Source: Streptomyces speibonae | GTDB lineage: Bacteria; Actinomycetota; Actinomycetes; Streptomycetales; Streptomycetaceae | Length of the DNA: 5,369 nt | Direction of reading: 5' to 3' | Assembly: GCA_000715605.1 (NCBI GenBank) | Contig: KL568537.1 | Coordinates: 50,835-56,203 of the forward strand | Shown: one piece after another, positions 1-4,372 of the stretch | Layout of the letters: every line of letters starts with the position of its first letter | Numbering within the stretch: the stretch's first letter is position 1 | Position numbers and translations under genes: made by a program | Notes under the pieces: generated by a model | What the model saw: the letters and a program-made list of their open reading frames with translations, nothing else | The model's database searches: none | Told to the model about the DNA's origin: nothing

Positions 1-40
1 CTGAGGTGGGTTTCGCCTGCGGCGTGGGGGTGTCAGGTAG

Positions 41-119
41 CCCGTCCGGCGTTTGAGGACGAGGCCCGTTCAGGGCCGACAAGGGGGTCCGGGGGCGCAG
101 CCCCCGGGGACGGGACGGG
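41..119. repeat. Streptomyces interspersed intergenic repeat, three-way-junction fold
   Basis: I recognise the wording cccgtccggcgtttgaggac, followed by a gggggcgcagccccc hairpin and cgggacgggaaggggcggcg, as an intergenic element seen many times in Streptomyces chromosomes. This is memory, not a search. Three perfect stems are visible: an outer 7-bp pair 41-47 with 108-114, a 5-bp hairpin 63-67/73-77 with a 5-nt loop, and an 8-bp hairpin 89-96/100-107 with a 3-nt loop. The right arm of the 8-bp stem ends directly against the outer stem, so the whole forms a closed three-way junction. The 7-mer ggacggg is repeated at 113-119, giving an alternative outer partner. Similarity may continue to about 138. 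Confidence 0.7.
89..107. terminator. Possible rho-independent-like hairpin downstream of the EcsC-like gene
   Basis: A perfect 8-bp G/C stem (CCGGGGGC, loop GCA, GCCCCCGG) lies 42 bp past the minus-strand stop at 149. It has no T-tract on either strand, but many Streptomyces terminators lack one. It is part of the larger repeat, so termination may be only one of its roles. It could serve transcripts arriving from both sides. Confidence 0.4.
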
Positions 120-148
120 AAGGGGCGGCGGGGGCGACGGAACGGTGT

Positions 149-1075
149 TCAGGACGCCCCGTCACGTCCGCCACCGGGCTCCTTGAGCGCGGCCTCGGGC
201 AGGACGTCGTCCGGGTGCTCCAGCGCGGGAAGCGCGGGCAGTGCCGACCAGGGCACCTGGATCCTCCGCAGGTCCCCCCGGATGCGCGCGGCGAGCCGTC
301 TGGTGTCCCGGCGGTTCATGACCGCCCCCACCGCCGCCCCGACCAGGAACGGCATCAGATTCGGCAGATTGCGCACCGTGCGCTTCATGATCCGCTGGCG
401 CAGTTCGCGCTTCATGCGGCTGTTCAGGGCCGCGCTCACGGTCGAGGGCTTCGTCGCCTCGACCCCGCGCTCCTCCGACCAGGAGTTCAGATAGACGGTG
501 CTGCGCTGGGCGAGCCCGCCGGGCGGCCGTACGCCGTACACCTCGTGGAGTTCGGCGATCAGCTTGAGTTCGATCGCGGCGACGCCGGTGATCTCCGCGG
601 CCAGTTCCGCCGGCATCGCGGGCGGCACGGGCATCATCGCCGCGGCACCGACACCGGCCCCCACCGTCGCCGTGGCCTTCGCCGCCCCCGCCACGAGCTT
701 GTCCGCGAGCTCCTCGGGTCCGAGCCCGGGGAACTGCCGGCGCAGCGTCGCGAGGTCTCTGACGGGCACCCTCGGGGCGATCTCGATGATCCGGTCCGCG
801 AGATGCCCGAGCCCCGCCCTGGCGCGGGCACCGCCCTTGCGGGCGCCTTCCCGGGCCTTGTCGCGGAGAACGGCGGTTCTCCGGTGCGCCACGGGCGCGG
901 TGACCTCCAGGGACGCCGGGAGGTCACCCCGGCCGGATACCGCTTCGAGCGAGGCCGCCCCGGTGCCGGTTGAGCCTCGCTCTGGGTCACGCGTGTCGTG
1001 CTGTGGGCCCTGGGGCCCTTGGTCCGCTCCCCTGTTGAGGAAGCGGCGCTTCCGCGGAGGGGTCGAGCCGGTCAC
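149..1075 (-). CDS. EcsC-like Ala/Gly-rich protein of unknown function
   Basis: This encodes 308 residues from GTG at 1075. Residues 1-63 are Gly/Pro/Arg-rich and look disordered. From about residue 64 the protein is ordered: a basic stretch (71-90), a helix (91-125), a long Ala/Gly/Met apolar segment (127-150) leading into helix 153-178, a basic helix (218-236), a second apolar Pro-Gly segment (237-254, PNLMPFLVGAAVGAVMNRRD), and a Pro-rich tail. That pattern resembles the EcsC family, a weakly characterised group named for a B. subtilis protein beside an ABC transporter. The match is by eye. The apolar segments suggest membrane association but are not clean transmembrane helices. The gene starts 13 bp after the DUF4193 stop, so the two are probably cotranscribed. 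The start is uncertain: GTG at 892 (residue 62) has a strong GGAGGT 10 nt upstream and would drop the disordered part, giving 247 residues. Confidence 0.75.
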   Translation of the reverse strand: MTGSTPPRKRRFLNRGADQGPQGPQHDTRDPERGSTGTGAASLEAVSGRGDLPASLEVTAPVAHRRTAVLRDKAREGARKGGARARAGLGHLADRIIEIAPRVPVRDLATLRRQFPGLGPEELADKLVAGAAKATATVGAGVGAAAMMPVPPAMPAELAAEITGVAAIELKLIAELHEVYGVRPPGGLAQRSTVYLNSWSEERGVEATKPSTVSAALNSRMKRELRQRIMKRTVRNLPNLMPFLVGAAVGAVMNRRDTRRLAARIRGDLRRIQVPWSALPALPALEHPDDVLPEAALKEPGGGRDGAS

Positions 1076-1088
1076 GGCCGACCCCGCC

Positions 1089-1385
1089 TCAGTCGCAGTC
1101 GCGGCAGATCGGCTGGCCGTTCTTCTCGCGGGCCAGCTGGCTGCGGTGGTGCACCAGGAAGCAGCTCATGCAGGTGAACTCGTCCTGCTGCTTCGGCAGG
1201 ACCCGGACGGCCAGCTCCTCGTTCGAGAGGTCCGCTCCGGGCAGCTCGAGGCCCTCGGCGGCCTCGAACTCGTCGACGTCCACGGCCGAGGCCGACTTGT
1301 CGTTCCGCCGGGCCTTCAGTTCTTCCAGGCTGTCCGAGTCGACGTCGTCATCGGTCTTGCGTGGAGTGTCGTAGTCGGTTGCCAT
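1089..1385 (-). CDS. DUF4193 family small CxxC/CxxC protein
   Basis: This encodes 98 residues from ATG at 1385. The start is set by GGGGGAGA about 6 nt upstream; an in-frame extension to 1427 has no family-like sequence. The N-terminal half is strongly acidic (DDDVDSDSLEELKARR near 12-27) and likely flexible. The C-terminus holds C72-M-S-C75 and C94-R-D-C97, with LVHHRSQLAREKNG between, which is the layout of a small zinc ribbon. Length, acidic start and the terminal CRDCD match what I recall of DUF4193, an actinobacterial family (the mycobacterial member lies near dut and suhB). Its biochemical role is unknown to me; metal binding is inferred from the cysteines. It is first in a two-gene unit with the EcsC-like gene and has its own long upstream region. 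Confidence 0.9.
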   Translation of the reverse strand: MATDYDTPRKTDDDVDSDSLEELKARRNDKSASAVDVDEFEAAEGLELPGADLSNEELAVRVLPKQQDEFTCMSCFLVHHRSQLAREKNGQPICRDCD

Positions 1386-1457
1386 GTCGCTCTCCCCCTC
1401 TGGGTGTATGCGGTGTCTCCAGCGCACGTAACGCGTGAGAGGCCGGACTTGTGCCCG

Positions 1458-1487
1458 ACCTGAGGCGGAGATTTTGCCTCACATCAA
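1458..1487 (-). promoter_or_regulatory. Weak promoter candidate for the DUF4193 unit with a dyad in its spacer
   Basis: On the minus strand TTGATG (1482-1487) could be a -35 box and TCAGGT (1458-1463) a -10 box, 18 bp apart and 72 bp upstream of the ATG. The -35 fits TTGACN well; the -10 fits TANNNT poorly. A perfect 6-bp dyad, TGAGGC and GCCTCA (1461-1466 and 1476-1481), fills most of the spacer. No start-site evidence exists, so this is a guess from consensus. Confidence 0.28.
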
Positions 1488-1549
1488 GGTCTGTTACTCA
1501 ATCGACACCCAACCGGACTCCTCATGAGTGATCGGCTTGGATGGCGATG

Positions 1550-1567
1550 GGGACCGTACACGGTCCC
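1550..1567. repeat. 7-bp inverted repeat, 4-nt loop
   Basis: GGGACCG (1550-1556) and CGGTCCC (1561-1567) are perfectly complementary around TACA. On the minus strand this is 165 bp upstream of the DUF4193 start. It may be an operator or an RNA hairpin; nothing in the sequence decides which. Confidence 0.45.
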
Positions 1568-1603
1568 GACGCCGCACTTCAAAGGCGCCTCAACGTGTAC
1601 TTC

Positions 1604-1666
1604 CCGTGATCAAGCCCCCTGAAAACCAGGACTTTTCCGACGTTCCGACGGCAGGCATGATCACGG
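1604..1666. promoter_or_regulatory. 9-bp inverted repeat with GTGATC core, 45-bp spacing
   Basis: CCGTGATCA (1604-1612) and TGATCACGG (1658-1666) are exact reverse complements separated by 45 bp, a little over four helical turns. Such spacing would suit a regulator binding two separate half-sites or looping. Both arms share the GTGATC core with the palindrome at 1693-1706, which suggests the same protein may bind all of them. No known regulator is recognised. Confidence 0.4.
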
Positions 1667-1692
1667 AGAGTGCATGACCGAGAAATCGCCCC

Positions 1693-1706
1693 TGTGATCG
1701 ATCACA
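1693..1706. promoter_or_regulatory. Perfect 14-bp palindrome TGTGATCGATCACA
   Basis: TGTGATC followed directly by GATCACA is a perfect dyad, flanked by CCCC (1689-1692) and GGGG (1710-1713). It lies 73 bp past the cutS stop and 308 bp upstream of the DUF4193 start. The half-sites TGTGA and TCACA are those of Crp/Fnr and Rex sites, but the gap is 4 bp rather than the 6 bp those families use, so it fits neither. It is likely an operator for an unidentified dimeric regulator, or possibly part of a terminator structure for cutS. Confidence 0.5.
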
Positions 1707-1754
1707 CACGGGGATGCCGGTGATGGGCCCCGGAAATTCTGCGCAAAGCGAACA

Positions 1755-1770
1755 CCCCGTTGTGTCGGGG
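1755..1770 (-). terminator. cutS: Candidate cutS terminator hairpin
   Basis: CCCCG (1755-1759) pairs with CGGGG (1766-1770) around a 6-nt loop, 8 bp past the cutS stop. On the minus strand it is followed by TGTTCGCTTTG, which is only partly T-rich. The position fits a terminator, but the stem is short, so readthrough toward the next gene is possible. Confidence 0.45.
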
Positions 1771-1778
1771 GCATGATG

Positions 1779-3020
1779 TCAGATCGGAAGGGTGACGCGC
1801 ATCACGAGGCCTCCCCCTTCGCGCGGCTGTGCGTAGATGTGCCCGCCGTGCGCCCGGGCGACCGACCGCGCGATGGACAGACCGAGTCCGACGCCCTTGT
1901 CGCTGCCCGTGCGCTCGCTCCGCAGCCGGCGGAACGGCTCGAAGAGGTTGTCGATCTCGTACGCCGGTACCACCGGGCCGGTGTTGGACACCACCAGGAC
2001 CGCCTGGCCGTGCTGGACCTCGGTGGTGACCTCGACCCAGCCGTCCTCCGGCACGTTGTACCGCACGGCGTTCTGCACCAGGTTCAGGGCGATGCGCTCC
2101 AGCAGCACACCGTTGCCCTGGACGACCGCGGGTTCGCGGGTGCCGCGGATCTCCACGCCCTTGGCCTCCGCCTCGGCGTGCACCTGGTCGATCGCCTGGG
2201 TGGCGACCTCGGCGAGGTCGACCGGTTTGCGCTCGACGATCTGGTTGTCGCTGCGGGCGAGCAGCAGCAGCCCCTCGACGAGCTGTTCGCTGCGCTCGTT
2301 CGTGGCCAGCAGCGTCTTGCCCAGCTGCTGGAGCTCGACCGGCGCGGTGGGGTCGGAGAGATGGACCTCGAGCAGCGTGCGGTTGATCGCCAGCGGGGTG
2401 CGCAGCTCGTGCGAGGCGTTGCCCACGAAGCGCTGCTGGGCCGTGAACGCCCGCTGGAGCCGCTCCAGCATGTCGTCGAAGGTGTCGGCCAGCTCCTTCA
2501 GCTCGTCGTCCGGGCCGTCCAGCTCGATCCGGCGGGAGAGGTCCGAGCCGGCCACCGCGCGGGCGGTGCGGGTGATCCGGCCCAGCGGCGACAGGACCCG
2601 GCCGGCCATCGCGTAGCCGAAGGCGAAGGCGATGATCGCGAGACCGAGCAGGGCGAGCAGCGAGCGGCTGAGCAGATCGTCCAGGGCGTGCTGGCGCTGC
2701 TCGTTGACGCATTCGTTGAGCGCCCGGTTGAGGTCGTCGGCGGGCAGCGGGGAGCTGCGCAGGTCGCACAGGTCGCTGGAGACCTCTCCGGAGAGGATCC
2801 GGAACGGCAGGTCACTGCCCACGTTGAGCGCGTTCGCGGCCAGCAGGTAGATGATCGACAGCAGCATGATCCCGGCGATCAGGAACATACCGCCGTAGAG
2901 CAGGGTCAGCCGTATCCGGATGGTCGGGCGCAGCCAGGGGAAGGGCGGTACCGGCCTGCGAGGGTCCCAGGTGGGCTTCGGCGGGGCCTGCGGGGACGCC
3001 GGCGTGGGGGTGGCGGCCAT
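1779..3020 (-). CDS. cutS: CutS, membrane sensor histidine kinase
   Basis: This encodes 413 residues. It autophosphorylates on histidine and passes the phosphate to CutR. Order: Pro-rich cytoplasmic tail (1-30), membrane helix 1 (about 38-61), extracytoplasmic loop (62-117), membrane helix 2 (118-140), HAMP linker (138-190), HisKA with H204 in SHELRTPL, and ATPase domain with N box LNLVQNAVRYN (312-322), F box NLFEPFRRL (358-366) and G2 box GVGLGLSIA (376-384). The G1 box reads SNTGPVV, with Asn in place of the usual Asp. The loop holds exactly two cysteines, C85 and C104, and nothing large enough for a standard ligand domain. As I remember the literature, cutRS was first found in S. lividans through copper-dependent and actinorhodin phenotypes and later tied to secretion or redox stress. 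The ATG lies 6 bp after the cutR stop with no clear ribosome site, so translation is probably coupled to cutR. Confidence 0.95.
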   Translation of the reverse strand: MAATPTPASPQAPPKPTWDPRRPVPPFPWLRPTIRIRLTLLYGGMFLIAGIMLLSIIYLLAANALNVGSDLPFRILSGEVSSDLCDLRSSPLPADDLNRALNECVNEQRQHALDDLLSRSLLALLGLAIIAFAFGYAMAGRVLSPLGRITRTARAVAGSDLSRRIELDGPDDELKELADTFDDMLERLQRAFTAQQRFVGNASHELRTPLAINRTLLEVHLSDPTAPVELQQLGKTLLATNERSEQLVEGLLLLARSDNQIVERKPVDLAEVATQAIDQVHAEAEAKGVEIRGTREPAVVQGNGVLLERIALNLVQNAVRYNVPEDGWVEVTTEVQHGQAVLVVSNTGPVVPAYEIDNLFEPFRRLRSERTGSDKGVGLGLSIARSVARAHGGHIYAQPREGGGLVMRVTLPI

Positions 3021-3026
3021 CGGGGA

Positions 3027-3680
3027 TCAGATCCGGTAGCCGGAGCCGGGCACGGTCACGATGACCGGCGGCTCGCCCAGCTTGCGGCGCAGGGTCATCA
3101 CGGTCACCCGGACCACGTTGGTGAACGGGTCCGTGTTCTCGTCCCACGCCTTCTCCAGCAGCTGCTCGGCGGAGACCACGGCTCCCTCGCTGCGCATGAG
3201 CACCTCCAGCACGGCGAACTCCTTCGGCGCCAGCTGCACCTCCTTGCCGTCGCGGAACACCTCGCGGCGGTTGGGGTCGAGCTTGATCCCGGCGCGCTCC
3301 AGGACGGGCGGCAGCGGCACACTGGTGCGCCGGCCGAGGGCGCGCACGCGCGCGATGAGCTCGCTGAACGCGAAGGGCTTGGGCAGGTAGTCGTCGGCGC
3401 CGATCTCCAGCCCCTCGACCCGGTCGCTGACGTCGCCGGACGCGGTGAGCATCAGCACGCGCGTGGGCATGCCGAGCTCGACGATCCTGCGGCACACGTC
3501 GTCGCCGTGCACCAGGGGGAGGTCGCGGTCGAGGACGACCACGTCGTAGTCGTTGACGCCGATGCGCTCCAGGGCGGCCGCACCGTCGTACACGACGTCG
3601 ACGGCCATGGCCTCCCGGCGCAGCCCGGTGGCCACCGCATCGGCGAGCAGCTGCTCGTCCTCGACGACGAGTACGCGCAC
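3027..3680 (-). CDS. cutR: CutR, OmpR-family response regulator
   Basis: This encodes 217 residues from GTG at 3680, with AAGGA 8 nt upstream (within GAGGAAGGA). The receiver domain (1-115) has the acidic pair E7/D8, phospho-acceptor D51 in VVLDRDLP, T79 in MLTAS and K101 in LPKPF. The winged-helix DNA-binding domain (about 125-217) has the recognition helix in TNVVRVTVMTLRRKL (187-201) and ends in VPGSGYRI, the usual OmpR-type hairpin. All activating residues are present, so it should act as a normal phosphorylation switch. The length and sequence match Streptomyces CutR as I remember it. It is the first gene of the cutRS operon and faces a 439-bp divergent region shared with the 57-residue gene, the natural place for autoregulation. 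A single cysteine, C63, lies in the receiver domain; no role is implied. Confidence 0.96.
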   Translation of the reverse strand: MRVLVVEDEQLLADAVATGLRREAMAVDVVYDGAAALERIGVNDYDVVVLDRDLPLVHGDDVCRRIVELGMPTRVLMLTASGDVSDRVEGLEIGADDYLPKPFAFSELIARVRALGRRTSVPLPPVLERAGIKLDPNRREVFRDGKEVQLAPKEFAVLEVLMRSEGAVVSAEQLLEKAWDENTDPFTNVVRVTVMTLRRKLGEPPVIVTVPGSGYRI

Positions 3681-3934
3681 GTCGCTTGTCCTTCCTCATG
3701 TCCCGCCCGCGCAGCGCCGCAAGGCGCACGCGGGCAGGGTCGCGGGTGGGTGTGTTGCCTCCATCCTGCCCTTTTCGGCCATAAGTCGGAGGTAAGGCAG
3801 GTGAGGGAACGGCGGCGGACAGGTGCGGGGCCCGGCAGCCTCGGGGCGAACGGGCGGGAATACGAGATTTTCTCGCGCGGTTAGGTTTCCCCGGAAGGGA
3901 GCTTGGGGAGGACGGGTTTTACATCCCACGATCA

Positions 3935-3990
3935 CGCTCTGCGCGTATCGCACCACCATGCGGTACGACGCAGTCCGCTTCCGCAGAGCG
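3935..3990. repeat. Nested dyad: two stacked 9-bp stems
   Basis: The outer arms CGCTCTGCG (3935-3943) and CGCAGAGCG (3982-3990) are perfectly complementary. Directly inside, CGTATCGCA (3944-3952) pairs with TGCGGTACG (3959-3967), with one G-T wobble and the loop CCACCA. The two stems abut on the left side and are offset by a 14-nt bulge (3968-3981) on the right. As RNA this is an 18-bp bulged hairpin about 130 nt upstream of the small plus-strand gene, or about 255 nt upstream of cutR on the other strand. As DNA it could be an operator. Confidence 0.5.
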
Positions 3991-4018
3991 GGCATGGATG
4001 TCCGGCACCGTCGCCGCC

Positions 4019-4088
4019 CGGAAGGGTGGCACCGGGCATCCGCTTCGGACGTGATCGTCCCTTCCGAACGGCACACCCCCGTGCCACC
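4019..4088 (+). promoter_or_regulatory. Leader with mutually exclusive stems ahead of the 57-residue gene
   Basis: Stem A pairs CGGAAGGG (4019-4026) with CCCTTCCG (4059-4066). Stem B pairs GGTGGCAC (4025-4032) with GTGCCACC (4081-4088). The left arms of A and B share two bases and their pairings cross, so they exclude one another. A short stem C, GGCAC/GTGCC (4070-4074/4081-4085), is compatible with A but not B. This gives two alternative folds (A plus C, or B) ending 19 nt before the ribosome site. It is the topology of an attenuator or riboswitch, but GC-rich DNA makes such pairs easily and no known class is recognised. Confidence 0.3.
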
Positions 4089-4099
4089 GACCCACCGAC
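4084..4099 (+). repeat. Tandem 8-bp direct repeat
   Basis: CCACCGAC occurs twice without spacing (4084-4091, 4092-4099), followed by CCA. It lies between the last stem of the leader and the ribosome site. It could be slipped-strand expansion or a pair of direct-repeat half-sites of the sort OmpR-family regulators use; neither is shown. Confidence 0.5.
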
Positions 4100-4119
4100 C
4101 CAGGACGAGGGGGCGCAGC

Positions 4120-4293
4120 ATGGACGCTTTCACCGCAGGACTTCTGCAGCGCATAAGGGCGACCGAGTCCGATCTGTCGCGGGCGCGCGCCGAGGGCGAC
4201 GACTTCCTCGTCGAAGTGGAGCAGGGCGAGCTCGACGACCTGCGCCGCCTCGCCGCCGAGCACGGCGTGGAGGTCGGCGCCCACAGCGTCTGA
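4120..4293 (+). CDS. Small acidic helical protein, 57 residues
   Basis: The ATG at 4120 is chosen because GAGGGGG sits about 6 nt upstream; longer in-frame extensions run into the structured leader and read as noncoding. The product is 57 residues with 13 Asp/Glu against 6 Arg, no cysteine, no signal peptide and no membrane segment. Residues 2-26 and 29-48 look like two amphipathic helices (TAGLLQRIRATESDLSRARA, then VEVEQGELDDLRRLAAEHGV) joined by EGDD, so a helical hairpin or coiled coil is likely. Third codon positions are strongly G/C, as in the neighbouring genes. I recall a comparable small gene next to cutR in S. coelicolor but know no function. It is divergent from cutR and may share control with it. 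It ends at a strong terminator. Confidence 0.8.
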   Translation: MDAFTAGLLQRIRATESDLSRARAEGDDFLVEVEQGELDDLRRLAAEHGVEVGAHSV

Positions 4294-4309
4294 CCGGTAA
4301 GCAGGTGAG

Positions 4310-4340
4310 CGGGCCCCGGCGAATCCAGCGCCGGGGCCCG
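4310..4340. terminator. Strong bidirectional terminator between convergent genes
   Basis: CGGGCCCCGGCG (4310-4321) and CGCCGGGGCCCG (4329-4340) form a perfect 12-bp stem with a 7-nt loop. Pairing can extend through G4309-T4341, A4308-T4342 and G4307-C4343. It is 17 bp past the stop of the small plus-strand gene and 33 bp past the stop of the minus-strand IMPase gene, so it probably ends both transcripts. There is no long T-tract, as is common in Streptomyces. Confidence 0.85.
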
Positions 4341-4372
4341 TTCCCATGTGCGATGCCGGGTGGTGGCCCGGG

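Larger units (their letters stand above)
1..148. other. Left-edge intergenic stretch
   Basis: No gene can be supported here. The last minus-strand stop is at 149. Positions 1-40 are GC-rich and carry a possible plus-strand stop (TGA at 2-4, or TAG at 38-40 in the same frame), which could be the end of a gene lying mostly to the left. Too little is visible to assign it. From about 41 onward the sequence is an interspersed repeat described separately. If the synteny argued below holds, a convergent DUF3093 gene would end just left of or at this edge; that is inference. Confidence 0.5.
1386..1778. other. 393-bp intergenic region between cutS and the DUF4193 gene
   Basis: No convincing gene lies here. 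A 32-codon plus-strand frame at 1524-1622 lacks a good ribosome site and has low GC at third positions. The stretch must hold the promoter of the DUF4193 unit and the end of the cutS transcript. Visible structure: a cutS-proximal hairpin (1755-1770), a 14-bp perfect palindrome (1693-1706), a 9-bp inverted repeat with 45-bp spacing (1604-1666), a 7-bp hairpin (1550-1567), and a 6-bp dyad (1461-1481) near the DUF4193 start. The hexamer GTGATC or its complement occurs five times between 1528 and 1705. Base composition is less GC-rich than the flanking genes, as expected for a regulatory region. Confidence 0.7.
3681..4119. other. 439-bp divergent region between cutR and the 57-residue gene
   Basis: No gene is supported on either strand. 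It should hold the cutR promoter (minus) and that of the small gene (plus), but I see no -35/-10 pair good enough to report. Features present: the cutR ribosome site (3689-3697), a CGAGA-TTT-TCTCG hairpin (3863-3875), a large nested dyad (3935-3990), two crossing 8-bp inverted repeats (4019-4088), a tandem 8-bp repeat (4084-4099), and two more copies of GTGATC/GATCAC (3930-3935, 4051-4056). Such length and density of dyads is more than two ordinary promoters need. Confidence 0.65.

Noticed and set aside
53..1463. Plus-strand open frames covering the EcsC-like and DUF4193 genes
   Set aside because: They are Arg/Pro/Ser-rich, run through the repeat or across the DUF4193 zinc-ribbon gene, and lack ribosome sites. 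The minus-strand genes explain the codon bias.
1524..1622. 32-codon plus-strand frame beginning MSDRLGWRWG
   Set aside because: No good ribosome site, third positions often A or T unlike the real genes here, and it overlaps the inverted repeats. It could be retained only if conserved as a peptide in relatives.
1674..1697. Seven-codon plus-strand leader frame (MTEKSPL) after GGAGAG
   Set aside because: The ribosome-site spacing is too short and the next plus-strand gene is over 2 kb away across cutRS, so a leader peptide makes no sense.
1693..1706. Crp/Fnr or Rex binding site
   Set aside because: Half-sites match but the spacing is 4 bp instead of the required 6 bp; reported only as an unassigned palindrome.
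1773..3884. Very long open frame on the plus strand, about 700 codons
   Set aside because: It lies antisense to both cutS and cutR, which have full family motifs. Long antisense frames are usual in DNA with G/C third positions, and the translation is low-complexity His/Asp/Gly/Arg without domains.
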